From CBIFVZ01 sp966185765 (GTDB lineage Bacteria > Pseudomonadota > Gammaproteobacteria > Enterobacterales > Enterobacteriaceae): a stretch of 64,000 nucleotides of DNA. This document shows, piece by piece, positions 8,522 to 17,485 of the stretch (position 1 is its first letter; each line of letters starts with the position of its first letter). The translations under genes and the position numbers were made by a program. The notes below the pieces were generated by a model. That model worked only from the letters and a program-made list of their open reading frames with translations. It did no database searches and had not been told where the DNA came from. The stretch covers positions 1-64,000 of the forward strand of contig CBIFVZ010000008.1 of the NCBI GenBank assembly GCA_966185765.1, given 5' to 3'.

Positions 8522-10254
8522 TGAATAGCAAAGACTGGGACGAGGTGAACCGTCGGCTGGTGGCCAAAATGCTGGCCGAACTTGAATACGAACAGGTGCT
8601 TACAGCGCAATCTCATCAGCAGGACCATTACTGCATTAGTTTGCCAGGTGTTGAATGGCATTTTATGGCTACGCGCGGTATCTGGGGCTGGCTGTGGATT
8701 GATGCAACGACGCTACGCTGCGCAAACGAACCGGTTCTGGCGCAAACCCTGCTCATGCAATTACAGCCGGTACTGGGAATGAGTGATGCCACCGTGGCTG
8801 AACATATGCAGGATCTCTATGCCACACTCAAAGGGGACTTGCGCCTGTTGGCGGCCAGGCGTGGCATGAGTGCCACTGACCTGATAAATCTTGATGCAGA
8901 CAGCTTGCAGTGCCTGCTGAGCGGTCACCCCAAATTTGTGTTTAACAAAGGCCGCCGGGGCTGGGGCCAGCAGGCGCTGGAGCGCTACGCGCCAGAGTAC
9001 GGTAATACCTTTCGCCTGCACTGGCTGGCGGTGAAACGTGAACATATGGTCTGGCGCTGCGACAGTGCGCTGGATACCGGCCAGCTCCTGAGTGCCGCAA
9101 TGGACGCGCAGGAGCTGGCTCGTTTTCATCAGCACTGGCAGGCTCTCGGGCTGGACGAGCACTGGCTGGCGTTGCCGGTGCATCCGTGGCAGTGGCAGCA
9201 GAAAATTGCACTCGACTTTGTCGCAGAGCTTGCCGAAGGGAAAATGCTGTCTCTGGGGGAATATGGAGACCAGTGGCTTGCCCAGCAGTCGCTGCGCACG
9301 CTCACCAATGCCAGTCGTCAGGGCGGGCTTGATATCAAACTGCCGCTGACTATTTATAACACCTCGTGCTATCGCGGTATTCCGGGCAAATACATTGCTG
9401 CCGGGCCGCTGGCCTCACGCTGGTTGCAGCAGATTTTCGCGACCGACAAAACGCTTGTAGAAACCGGGGCCGTTATTCTCGGTGAGCCTGCGGCAGGCTA
9501 TGTGTCACACAGTGGCTATGGCGCTCTGCCCCAGGCGCCCTATCGCTATCAGGAAATGCTTGGCGTTATCTGGCGCGAAAACCCAAGCCGCTGGCTCAAT
9601 CGTGACGAAACCCCGATTCTGATGGCAACGCTGATGGAGTGCGACGAACACCATCACCCGCTCATCTGTGCGTATATCGCCCGCTCCGGTCTGGATGCAG
9701 AAACCTGGCTCAGTCAGCTTTTTCGCGTGGTGGTGGTCCCGCTCTATCACCTGCTGTGCCGCTATGGCGTGGCGCTTATCGCCCACGGGCAAAACATTAC
9801 GCTTGCCATGAAAGACGGTGTGCCGCAGCGCGTGTTGCTTAAGGATTTCCAGGGCGATATGCGGCTGGTGCAGGATGCCTTCCCTGAACTTGAGTCCCTG
9901 CCTCAGGAAGTGCGCGATGTCACGGCGCGCCTGAGCGCAGACTATTTAATTCATGATTTGCAGACCGGTCACTTTGTTACGGTGCTGCGCTTTATTTCGC
10001 CGCTTATGGTGCGCGCTGGCGTGCCTGAAAGACGCTTTTATCAACTGCTGGCAGCGGTGCTGAATGATTATATGCAGGCACACCCTGAACTGTCGGCGCG
10101 CTTTGCGCTTTTCTCACTCTTCAGGCCACAAATCATTCGCGTAGTGCTGAATCCGGTAAAACTGACCTGGCCTGAACAGGACGGCGGCAGCCGCATGTTG
10201 CCGGATTACCGTGAGGATTTGCAGAACCCGCTGTGGCTGGTAACCGGAAACTGA
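8521..10254 (+). CDS. iucC: Aerobactin synthase IucC
   Basis: A 577-residue NIS synthetase that adds the second acetyl-hydroxylysine to the citryl intermediate from IucA, completing aerobactin. The family motifs are conserved: HPWQWQQKIA at about residue 220, LRTLTNASRQGG at about 256-267, LIAHGQN at about 417-423 and LLKDFQGD at about 438. The ATG at 8521 overlaps the iucB stop; the GTG one codon earlier is less likely. Only three bases separate its stop from iucD. The length agrees with known IucC proteins. Confidence 0.96.
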   Translation: MNSKDWDEVNRRLVAKMLAELEYEQVLTAQSHQQDHYCISLPGVEWHFMATRGIWGWLWIDATTLRCANEPVLAQTLLMQLQPVLGMSDATVAEHMQDLYATLKGDLRLLAARRGMSATDLINLDADSLQCLLSGHPKFVFNKGRRGWGQQALERYAPEYGNTFRLHWLAVKREHMVWRCDSALDTGQLLSAAMDAQELARFHQHWQALGLDEHWLALPVHPWQWQQKIALDFVAELAEGKMLSLGEYGDQWLAQQSLRTLTNASRQGGLDIKLPLTIYNTSCYRGIPGKYIAAGPLASRWLQQIFATDKTLVETGAVILGEPAAGYVSHSGYGALPQAPYRYQEMLGVIWRENPSRWLNRDETPILMATLMECDEHHHPLICAYIARSGLDAETWLSQLFRVVVVPLYHLLCRYGVALIAHGQNITLAMKDGVPQRVLLKDFQGDMRLVQDAFPELESLPQEVRDVTARLSADYLIHDLQTGHFVTVLRFISPLMVRAGVPERRFYQLLAAVLNDYMQAHPELSARFALFSLFRPQIIRVVLNPVKLTWPEQDGGSRMLPDYREDLQNPLWLVTGN

Positions 10255-10257
10255 ATC

Positions 10258-11595
10258 ATGACAAACACTGTTGATTTTATTGGCGTAGGTATTGGCCCGT
10301 TTAACCTGAGTGTTGCTGCACTCTCTCACGAGATTGACGGTTTCAGTAGCCGCTTTTTTGACGCCCGCGCCGAGTTCGCCTGGCACCCGGGCATGCTGGT
10401 ACCAGACTGCCATATGCAGACGATGTTCCTTAAGGATCTGGTGAGCGCCGTCGTCCCGACCAGCCCCTACAGCTTTGTTAACTACCTTGTAAAGCGCAAG
10501 AAATTTTACCGTTTTCTGACGGCTGAGTTACGTACCGTATCGCGCGATGAGTTTTCAGATTACCTGCGCTGGGCGGCAGAGCGCATGGACAATCTGCGTT
10601 TTAATCAGCCGGTACAGAGCATCAGTTTTGACGACAGACGCCAGCTTTTTAGCGTGCAAACCGGCCAACAACACACGTTTGCCCGCAATATATGCCTGGG
10701 TATCGGTAAACAGCCGTATTTACCGGCGTGCGTAAAAACCACCACGGCAGGCTGCTTTCATGCCAGCGAAATAAATCTGCGCCAGCCTGACTTGCGCGGT
10801 AAACGGGTCACGGTGGTGGGCGGCGGGCAAAGTGGCGCAGATGTGTTTCTCAACGCCCTGCGGGGAGCCTGGGGAGACGTTGCTGAGATTGACTGGGTTT
10901 CCCGGCGCAATAACTTTAATGCGCTCGATGAAGCCGCGTTTGCTAACGAGTACTTCACGCCCGAGTACGTGAGTGGCTTTGCAGGCCTGAGTGACGGCGC
11001 GCGCCAGACCCTGCTTAATGAACAGAAGATGACGTCTGACGGCATCACCGCAGACTCACTGCTGGCTATCTACCGGGAACTCTATCACCGCTTCGAGGTG
11101 CTGGGACTTCCCCGTAATGTCCGCCTGATGCCGAGCCGTTCGGTTAGCGGACTGGAAAGCCGTGCTCAGGGCTGGCAGCTGTTGCTGGAACACCATCTGG
11201 ATAAGGGATATGACGCGCTCGACAGCGATGTGGTTATTTTTGCCACCGGCTATCGCCCTGCACTGCCGCCAATGCTGGCGCCGCTGATGTCGCGCATTAG
11301 CCTGCGCGATGAATGCCATTTCAACGTGCGTGATGACTTCACGCTTGAGTGGGATGGCCCAAAGACGAACCACATTTTTGCGGTGAATGCCAGTATGCAG
11401 ACCCACGGTATTGCCGAACCGCAGCTTAGCCTGATGGTCTGGCGATCTGCCCGTATTCTCAATCGCGCGCTGGGGCGTGATGTCTTCGATCTCAGTACAC
11501 CGCCCGCACTCATCCAGTGGCGCAGCGGGAGTCGGGAAAAACCGCAGCTTAACGCTGCACCTTCTACAACACACTACTCCACATTTTTGGGCTGA
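10258..11595 (+). CDS. iucD: L-lysine N6-monooxygenase IucD
   Basis: A 445-residue FAD- and NADPH-dependent hydroxylase that converts lysine to N6-hydroxylysine, the first committed step of aerobactin synthesis; it acts at the inner face of the membrane. FAD-binding motif GVGIGPFNLSVAA at the N-terminus, NADPH-binding VVGGGQSGADVF at about residue 187, and the ATGYRPALPP motif at about 328 are all present. The length matches the family. It starts three bases after iucC and ends just before iutA. All residues expected of an active enzyme appear intact. Confidence 0.96.
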   Translation: MTNTVDFIGVGIGPFNLSVAALSHEIDGFSSRFFDARAEFAWHPGMLVPDCHMQTMFLKDLVSAVVPTSPYSFVNYLVKRKKFYRFLTAELRTVSRDEFSDYLRWAAERMDNLRFNQPVQSISFDDRRQLFSVQTGQQHTFARNICLGIGKQPYLPACVKTTTAGCFHASEINLRQPDLRGKRVTVVGGGQSGADVFLNALRGAWGDVAEIDWVSRRNNFNALDEAAFANEYFTPEYVSGFAGLSDGARQTLLNEQKMTSDGITADSLLAIYRELYHRFEVLGLPRNVRLMPSRSVSGLESRAQGWQLLLEHHLDKGYDALDSDVVIFATGYRPALPPMLAPLMSRISLRDECHFNVRDDFTLEWDGPKTNHIFAVNASMQTHGIAEPQLSLMVWRSARILNRALGRDVFDLSTPPALIQWRSGSREKPQLNAAPSTTHYSTFLG

Positions 11596-11622
11596 TGGTT
11601 GTTAGCCCGTGAAGGAATGATG

Positions 11623-13821
11623 ATGATAAAAAAAACGCAGACACTCCTGGCACTTAACCCGCTGTTACTTGCCATGATGGCGCCAGCGCTCGCCCAGCAA
11701 ACGGATGATGAAACGATGGTCATTTCCGCTAACCGCAGCAACCGCACCGTAGCTGAAATGGCCCAGACCACCTGGGTTATCGAGAATGCGGAACTGCAAC
11801 AGCAAATTCAGGGCGGCAAAGAATTAAAAGATGCGCTGGCGCAGCTGATTCCGGGCCTCGATGTCAGCAGCCAGAGCCGGACTAACTACGGCATGAACGT
11901 GCGTGGTCGCCCGTTAGTGGTGCTGGTTGACGGCGTGCGGCTGAACTCCTCGCGAACCGATAGCCGTCAGCTGGACTCCATCGATCCTTTTAACATCGAT
12001 CACGTTGAGGTGATTTCTGGCGCCACCTCGCTCTACGGTGGCGGCAGTACCGGCGGTCTGATCAATATTGTGACCAAAAAGGGGCAGTCGGACACGCAAA
12101 TCGAATTTGAGGCGGGAACCAAAAGCGGGTTTAACAGCAGTAAAGATCATGATGAGCGTATTGCCAGTTCTCTCTCTGGCGGTAACGAGCGCATCTCCGG
12201 GCGTATGTCGGTGGCTTATCAGAAATTTGGCGGCTGGTTTGACGGTAACGGCGATGCCACCCTGCTCGATAACACCCAGACCGGGCTGCAGTACTCCGAC
12301 CGCCTGGATGTCATGGGGACTGGCACGCTCAACATTGATGCAACCCAGCAGCTGCAACTGGTGACGCAGTATTACAAAAGCCAGGGTGATGACGACTATG
12401 GGCTAAACCTGGGCAAAGATTTTTCCGCCATCACCGGTGCCAGCACCCCCTACGTCAGCAAAGGGTTAAGCTCTGACCGTATTCCGGGAACGGAGCGCCA
12501 CCTGGTCAGCCTGCAATATTCCAACAGTGACTTCCTGGGCCAGGAGCTGGTCGGTCAGGTGTACTATCGCGATGAATCTCTGCTGTTCTATCCGTTCCCA
12601 ACGGTCAATGCGAACCAGCAAGCCACCGCGTTTTCATCGTCTCAGCAGGATACAGACCAGTATGGGGCAAAGCTCACGCTTAACAGCAAGCCGCTGGATA
12701 ACTGGCAGCTCACTTATGGGGTGGATGCCGATCACGAGCGCTTTACCTCCAACCAGATGTTCTTCGATTTAGCCCAGGCCAGTGCCTCCGGCGGGCTAAA
12801 CAACCGCAAAATATACGCTACCGGGCGTTATCCGGCCTACGACATCAGCAATCTGGCGGCCTTTTTACAGTCCAGTTATGACATAAACGATATCTTCACC
12901 CTCAGCGGTGGCGTGCGCTATCAGTACACCGAGAATAAGGTGGATGACTTTATCGGCTACGCGCAGCAACAGCAGATTGCCGCGGGTAGCGCTAGCTCTG
13001 CGGATGCGATCCCCGGTGGAAAAACAGATTACGATAACGTTCTGTTCAACGCGGGCCTGTTGATGCATATCACCGAGCGCCAGCAGACGTGGTTTAACTT
13101 CGCTCAGGGCGTGGAGTTGCCCGACCCCGGGAAATACTACGGGCGCGGTACGTATGGCGCGCCGCTAAACGGTCATTTACCGCTGGTTAACAGCGTAAAC
13201 GTGGGGGCCAGCAAGCTACAGGGCGTAAAGGTTGACTCTTACGAACTGGGCTGGCGCTATACGGGGGACAATGTGCGTACCCAAATTGCCGCTTACTATT
13301 CGCTGTCTGACAAAAGTGTGGTCGCTAACCGGGATCTGACTATCAGCGTGGTGGACGATAAGCGGCGTATTTATGGCGTTGAAGGTGCGGTGGATTATTT
13401 TATTCCTGACACCAACTGGAGCACCGGGGCGAACTTCAACGTGCTGAAAACCGAGTCAAAAGTAAACGGTAGCTGGCAGAAGTACGATGTGAAGGTCGCA
13501 AGCCCGTCAAAAGCGACAGCTTATATTGGCTGGGCACCCGATCCCTGGAGCCTGCGTGTTCAGAGCACCACGTCCTTCAACGTCAGTGATGACACGGGCA
13601 ACAGCATTGATGGTTACACAACCGTCGATTTGCTTGGCAGCTATCAGCTACCTGTCGGGACACTGGGTTTTAGCGTTGAGAACCTTTTTGACCGTGATTA
13701 CACCACCGTCTGGGGACAGCGCGCGCCACTTTACTACAGTCCAGGCTATGGTCCTGCGTCGCTGTATGACTACAAAGGCCGTGGCCGCACGTTTGGGGTC
13801 AATTATTCGGTTCTGTTCTGA
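11623..13821 (+). CDS. iutA: Ferric aerobactin TonB-dependent receptor IutA
   Basis: A 732-residue outer-membrane receptor that imports ferric aerobactin with TonB-ExbBD energy; it is also known as a cloacin DF13 receptor. The signal peptide (MIKKTQTLLALNPLLLAMMA) is followed by the TonB box region DDETMVISAN, the plug with VRGRPLVVLVDGVRLNSSRT and GGLINIVTKKG, and a 22-strand barrel ending in the C-terminal Phe of GVNYSVLF. Three ATGs lie in a row; 11623 has the best spacing (six bases) to AAGGA. The sequence follows known IutA closely along its whole length. It is the last gene of the operon. Confidence 0.97.
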   Translation: MIKKTQTLLALNPLLLAMMAPALAQQTDDETMVISANRSNRTVAEMAQTTWVIENAELQQQIQGGKELKDALAQLIPGLDVSSQSRTNYGMNVRGRPLVVLVDGVRLNSSRTDSRQLDSIDPFNIDHVEVISGATSLYGGGSTGGLINIVTKKGQSDTQIEFEAGTKSGFNSSKDHDERIASSLSGGNERISGRMSVAYQKFGGWFDGNGDATLLDNTQTGLQYSDRLDVMGTGTLNIDATQQLQLVTQYYKSQGDDDYGLNLGKDFSAITGASTPYVSKGLSSDRIPGTERHLVSLQYSNSDFLGQELVGQVYYRDESLLFYPFPTVNANQQATAFSSSQQDTDQYGAKLTLNSKPLDNWQLTYGVDADHERFTSNQMFFDLAQASASGGLNNRKIYATGRYPAYDISNLAAFLQSSYDINDIFTLSGGVRYQYTENKVDDFIGYAQQQQIAAGSASSADAIPGGKTDYDNVLFNAGLLMHITERQQTWFNFAQGVELPDPGKYYGRGTYGAPLNGHLPLVNSVNVGASKLQGVKVDSYELGWRYTGDNVRTQIAAYYSLSDKSVVANRDLTISVVDDKRRIYGVEGAVDYFIPDTNWSTGANFNVLKTESKVNGSWQKYDVKVASPSKATAYIGWAPDPWSLRVQSTTSFNVSDDTGNSIDGYTTVDLLGSYQLPVGTLGFSVENLFDRDYTTVWGQRAPLYYSPGYGPASLYDYKGRGRTFGVNYSVLF

Positions 13822-13832
13822 GTTAACAAAGT

Positions 13833-13860
13833 CCGTCCGGTGCAGACCGGGCGGTGCTTT
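13833..13860 (+). terminator. Rho-independent-like terminator after iutA
   Basis: CCGTCCGGT pairs with ACCGGGCGG (one G-U) across a GCAG loop and is followed by TGCTTTGG. It lies 11 bases after the iutA stop. bluR ends on the other strand shortly after, so it may serve both sides. Confidence 0.65.
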
Positions 13861-13890
13861 GGCGAGAATCAGTGGGTTAATGCAGGGGCT

Positions 13891-14622
13891 TCAGGCCTGG
13901 TAGCACGTGACGGTGTAACCTTGTTCGCGCCAGTTGTCGAGTTGCTCCTGCTGGCGGCGCGACAGCGCTTTGCCTGTCCAGACCAGGAGTTGCTGGCCGG
14001 GGAATAGCTCCGGGCGAGGTGAATCCAGCGGCTCGGCAAGCACATCAATCGATTTGCCCTGTGCCGATATACGCCATGCTTCCAGCCACAGGCGCATACG
14101 ATCGCTGTTGCCCCAGCTCATCAGAAGCGCTGTCGTTGCCTCCAGCCCTCTGGCAGCCTGCAAACTGAGCACGGCAAATTCCATGAGTACGCCATCAAAA
14201 AAACTGCATATGGCGCGGGCCGTGTTTTGTTCAAGGCTTAGCCGCTGACGAGCCGGTAAAATGATCTTATCAATAAGTGTATCTACAGGGTGTTGATGAC
14301 CCAGTGCGGTGATTTTTACGCGTAGCTTTTCAGAACTGGCCTGGCGCAAGACGGCCATTAGCTCTTCCTGATAGACGCTCCAGCCGTCATGCACTGCCAC
14401 GGTTTTTTGTTCGAGAAGTGCTTTGACTTTGCCAACGGAGACGCCGCTTTCCATCCAGCGTTTAATCTCTTCAATACGGCGGATGTCTTCTTCATCAAAC
14501 TGTCGGTGCCCGCCTTCACTGCGTTGCGGCTTAAGCAGTCCATAGCGCCGCTGCCATGCGCGAAGTGTCACGGGGTTGATTCCGCATCGCTCAGCGACTT
14601 CGCCAATACTGTAAAAGGCCAT
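13891..14622 (-). CDS. bluR: MerR-type repressor BluR
   Basis: A 243-residue MerR-family repressor, the same length as E. coli BluR (YcgE). The N-terminal winged helix is clear: MAFYSIGEVAERCGINPVTL, then RAWQRRYGLLKPQRSEGGHR (residues 1-41). The C-terminal part resembles the effector domain of MlrA/CarA-type regulators but lacks an obvious cobalamin motif. In E. coli BluR represses ycgZ-ymgABC, and blue-light-excited BluF binds BluR and lifts repression. bluF lies next to it with its own promoter region between. Paired TTGTACA boxes occur both in front of bluR and in front of ycgZ, consistent with autoregulation. Confidence 0.93.
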   Translation of the reverse strand: MAFYSIGEVAERCGINPVTLRAWQRRYGLLKPQRSEGGHRQFDEEDIRRIEEIKRWMESGVSVGKVKALLEQKTVAVHDGWSVYQEELMAVLRQASSEKLRVKITALGHQHPVDTLIDKIILPARQRLSLEQNTARAICSFFDGVLMEFAVLSLQAARGLEATTALLMSWGNSDRMRLWLEAWRISAQGKSIDVLAEPLDSPRPELFPGQQLLVWTGKALSRRQQEQLDNWREQGYTVTCYQA

Positions 14623-14679
14623 AGATCCCTCATTCGTTCACCTGCACTACTACAGTGTACGTTAGCGAATTCAGGTAAC

Positions 14680-14706
14680 TTGTACAAATAGTTTGTTACT
14701 GTACAA
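14680..14706. promoter_or_regulatory. Candidate BluR operator in front of bluR
   Basis: TTGTACA and its inverse TGTACAA flank a 13-base spacer, 58 bases before the bluR start. The same seven-base half-site pair, with an 8-base spacer, lies before ycgZ. The half-site fits the TnTACA core bound by CarA/CarH-type MerR regulators. BluR binding is an inference. Confidence 0.6.
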
Positions 14707-14767
14707 CACCGCTGTCACAAAATGAGAACAAAAGACTGGCAGGCTGTCTTATCAGTCCGGTTGATGC

Positions 14768-15994
14768 TCAAAAAAGCAGGAACTCCCCTTTTCTTTCAGG
14801 CCATGCCACTGCCGGGATGCTCGTCTGGCCCGGCTTCGCAAAAAGATTGCCCTGGAAATGGGAAATGCCGGCAGATTCGAGCCACATCCACTCCTGCGGT
14901 TTTTCTACCCCCACTGCGGTAACAGAAATCTCAAGTGAGGCGCAGCACTGGACGATGGCCTGAATAATAGCCTGTCGCGGGCCACTTTTGTGCACATCCC
15001 GGATAAGATCTTGATTAATTTTGATTTTGTCTGGCTGGAACTGCGCCAGCAGAGAAAGCCCGGCAAAACCGGCACCGAAGTGCTCAATCGCTACACTGAT
15101 GCCCGCCGCTTTGAGTTGCCTGACTCCGTCGGTAAAGGCATCAAGTCGTGAGATAACTTCATTTTCAGTAAATTCCACTGTGACCTGTTCAGGTACCAGT
15201 CCACTGGCCTCTATTTCCTGTACCAGAAAACGCACTGCATCAGGCACGTTGACAAGCGTCATGGGCATCAGATTCACCGATAGCGTCTTCTCATTGAGCT
15301 TGAGTTGACCGGCCATCGCAAAGGCCACTTTCTTACTGTCGAGGTCGGCGCGGTAGAGTTCGTCATCTGCCAGTGTGGAGAAGTAAACGGACGCGGGTGC
15401 ACCATCGCGTGTTCGCAGTAAAGCTTCCAGCGATACCACCTCCCTTGCAAGCGGGTCGATAATTGGCTGGAAAGCAAAGGTGTAGGCGGCAGTGCTATCT
15501 TCAGTAAGCACATCCTCTGAGGCACCTGGCTCAACAACAAAACTCCAGTAATCGTCCGGGGGAATTTCGTAGTAATTATCCTTGTTGCGGGTTTCAACAA
15601 AAGAGCGGAAGTACTGCAACGCACGGTCATTATAGGTGAGCTGATACCTGGTTGTGCCTTTTTCCAGCACACGCTGGAGCAGCGCATCGCTGCTGTGCTC
15701 ACGCAGGTCAAAAAGCTCCATACCAACCTTGCCGAATCGCCGCGCAGGCGCATGGTCATGCAGTAATTCCACAATATTGAAATGGCGGCGGTCTTCACAG
15801 ATATGCTGGAAAATTGCGCTTACGCCTTCCTCTGGCCCTTCCAGTAACTGAAAAAAATGCCTGCCGTTGAAAAGCAGGATACCCGTTATGCCCATTTGCT
15901 GATTGCGCTGGCTTGCTGTGGCAACCATGTCTTCGAGCGTTTTAATCGGCACGTCTTCACATATATGGCTGCGGTAAATAAGAGTCGTGAGCAT
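14768..15994 (-). CDS. bluF: Blue-light sensor BluF (BLUF + degenerate EAL)
   Basis: A 408-residue protein starting MLTTLIYRSHICEDVP. The frame is open for 80 codons upstream, but homology begins at this ATG. The N-terminal BLUF domain (about 1-95) has the FAD-contacting Tyr in LIYRS, Asn in the QRNQQMGITGILLF stretch and Gln in HFFQLLEGPEE. The C-terminal EAL domain keeps EALLR but has lost others: SVNLMP for the N-x-S/N site, IEHFGAGFAGLS where DDFG is usual, and KINQD where KID is usual. It is therefore expected to be inactive as a c-di-GMP phosphodiesterase and to act by binding BluR, as in E. coli. Confidence 0.93.
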   Translation of the reverse strand: MLTTLIYRSHICEDVPIKTLEDMVATASQRNQQMGITGILLFNGRHFFQLLEGPEEGVSAIFQHICEDRRHFNIVELLHDHAPARRFGKVGMELFDLREHSSDALLQRVLEKGTTRYQLTYNDRALQYFRSFVETRNKDNYYEIPPDDYWSFVVEPGASEDVLTEDSTAAYTFAFQPIIDPLAREVVSLEALLRTRDGAPASVYFSTLADDELYRADLDSKKVAFAMAGQLKLNEKTLSVNLMPMTLVNVPDAVRFLVQEIEASGLVPEQVTVEFTENEVISRLDAFTDGVRQLKAAGISVAIEHFGAGFAGLSLLAQFQPDKIKINQDLIRDVHKSGPRQAIIQAIVQCCASLEISVTAVGVEKPQEWMWLESAGISHFQGNLFAKPGQTSIPAVAWPERKGEFLLF

Positions 15995-16226
15995 GGAAAT
16001 TCCGAGCGCAGGAGAATATGTCGCCACCTTAGCAGATACTGGCGCAAGCGTCTCGTAACCCACTGTGAAATTAACACATTTTTTACCATTACTTAGCATA
16101 TGGTTTTGTCTGTTATGTGGAAATGCAGCAATAAATCCTGTACGCATGCTTAAAAAAGACAAGCCACTGTGTGTAAATTTGTGGCTATTGCACTGAAATT
16201 TAAACACAAAATATGGGGTTAAATAT

Positions 16227-16248
16227 TTGTACAATTAATGCTGTACAA
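16227..16248. promoter_or_regulatory. Candidate BluR operator in front of ycgZ
   Basis: TTGTACA, an 8-base spacer and the exact inverse TGTACAA form a 22-bp palindrome in the 317-base divergent region between bluF and ycgZ. It is 63 bases before the ycgZ start and shares its half-sites with the element before bluR. The rest of the region is AT-rich and must hold both promoters. Confidence 0.65.
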
Positions 16249-16311
16249 CTTTAAAATTATTGTATAGGTTTAATGTCATCTTTACTGGTAGTTAATTAAC
16301 TGGAGTGACAT

Positions 16312-16551
16312 ATGCAACAGAACGCTTACATTCAGGATGCCTCAGGTGCCATTACCCGTTATTTCAGTAAAGCCTCTCTTCCTTCACAGCAGGCAACGTT
16401 AGGTGAAATTGCGTTGGATATTCTGCGCGATGGACGCTCGCTTAGCCGCAAGGCAATTTGCACAAAATTACTGCACCGCATGGAGCATGCATGTAACGAA
16501 GAAGAGCAAGGTCATTACCATGCTTTAATTGGTTTACTGTTTGAGCGTTGA
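16312..16551 (+). CDS. ycgZ: BluR-regulated connector protein YcgZ
   Basis: A 79-residue protein; E. coli YcgZ has 78. The conserved features are DASGAITRYFSKASL at the N-terminus and LSRKAICTKLLHRMEHACNE in the middle. In E. coli the small proteins of this operon act through the Rcs phosphorelay to raise colanic acid and lower curli, under blue light or cold. TGGAGTGA upstream is a good ribosome binding site. First of three related genes (ycgZ-ymgA-ariR) behind the BluR-type palindrome. Confidence 0.9.
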   Translation: MQQNAYIQDASGAITRYFSKASLPSQQATLGEIALDILRDGRSLSRKAICTKLLHRMEHACNEEEQGHYHALIGLLFER

Positions 16552-16633
16552 AAATGACATAACCCATTGCCTCATTGCCAGGCTGGGCTACAGGGGGGAA
16601 ATCTTCCGGGCAGCGGCCAGCAGAGATGTTGCT

Positions 16634-16933
16634 ATGAATAGTAGTGAAAATGAACAACTGACAGATGTGCTGATTGGTGAGGCGGTGCTTTTCCTTCTCC
16701 GCGGCAAAAGTCCTGTGACGACCAGAGCGTTACTTTCCCGCTTGCGCACGATGCTGGCGCAGGAAACTGATACCCGGCGACGAGAAATGCTTAAGAGCGT
16801 TATCGCTGAAATCAGCGCTCGTGAGAAAACGTTGCAGCACCAGAATGCAGTTGCAAATGCGCAACACAGTAATACGGACAGCGCGCGTGCGCTGCCTGGT
16901 GTCACTCGTTCAGATATCTCCCGTAAACACTGA
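16634..16933 (+). CDS. ymgA: YmgA-like connector protein
   Basis: A 99-residue protein starting MNSSENEQLTDVLIGEAVLF. The frame is open further upstream, but the ATG at 16634 gives a length close to E. coli YmgA (90). It shares the helical pattern of its neighbours (LLRGKSPVTTRALLSRLRTM, then RRREMLKSVIAEI), as expected for the YcgZ/YmgA/AriR family of two-helix connectors. The last 25 residues are polar and not conserved. Second gene of the BluR operon; YmgA is the member reported to signal to the Rcs system. Confidence 0.82.
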   Translation: MNSSENEQLTDVLIGEAVLFLLRGKSPVTTRALLSRLRTMLAQETDTRRREMLKSVIAEISAREKTLQHQNAVANAQHSNTDSARALPGVTRSDISRKH

Positions 16934-16970
16934 CAGCTTACGACCAAAATCACTATAAGGGTGAAACTCA

Positions 16971-17249
16971 ATGAACCAGGTTATGTTTCAGCAATCCACC
17001 ATCCATGCCATGCTGCCTGACTCCGGCCTGTTGGAATATTTCCGCAACTCAGGAGACAGGTTTGTTGAAGAGTTTGCGGTGTTGCAGCTTGCCATCAACG
17101 CCATCCTTGTGTCTGAAAAACATATTTCTCACAAAGCCATTATTTTATGGTTAGTGAAAGCACTGGAAACAACGGATGATGTGGTCATGGCAGACGTTAT
17201 TCGTCAGACGCTCGAAATTGTGGTCAGCTATACCATGGACGATATCTGA
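16971..17249 (+). CDS. ariR: AriR/YmgB acid-resistance and biofilm regulator
   Basis: A 92-residue protein; E. coli AriR (YmgB) has 88. The family signature near the end is clear: ISHKAIILWLVKALETTDDV then MADVIRQTLEIVVSYTMDDI. AriR is a small dimeric helical protein that influences biofilm formation and acid resistance. AAGGG lies 9 bases before the ATG. It is the last gene of the operon; the fourth E. coli gene, ymgC, is absent and a terminator follows directly. Confidence 0.9.
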   Translation: MNQVMFQQSTIHAMLPDSGLLEYFRNSGDRFVEEFAVLQLAINAILVSEKHISHKAIILWLVKALETTDDVVMADVIRQTLEIVVSYTMDDI

Positions 17250-17274
17250 TTCGTGTAATGAGAAGCTGTATCAG

Positions 17275-17311
17275 GCCAGTGGATAATCTCACCGTTCCGC
17301 TGGCTTTTTTT
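17275..17311 (+). terminator. Rho-independent terminator after ariR
   Basis: GCCAGTGGA pairs with TCCGCTGGC (one G-U) over a 12-base loop and is followed by seven T. It lies 26 bases after the ariR stop and closes the blue-light operon. Confidence 0.85.
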
Positions 17312-17485
17312 CAATGGCAGGTTAAAACGCCAGAACGTAACCACAATAGTTTACCCTATCAACGCACTTCACCCTCCCTTTCGCTCCCGCAATGACTGAC
17401 TGCTTTCTTTCATTTCATAGCGCTTGTGCATACTCTGTAACGCAAATTGATAACGTTCGCGTTAAAGACAATAGAGTATCTGATA

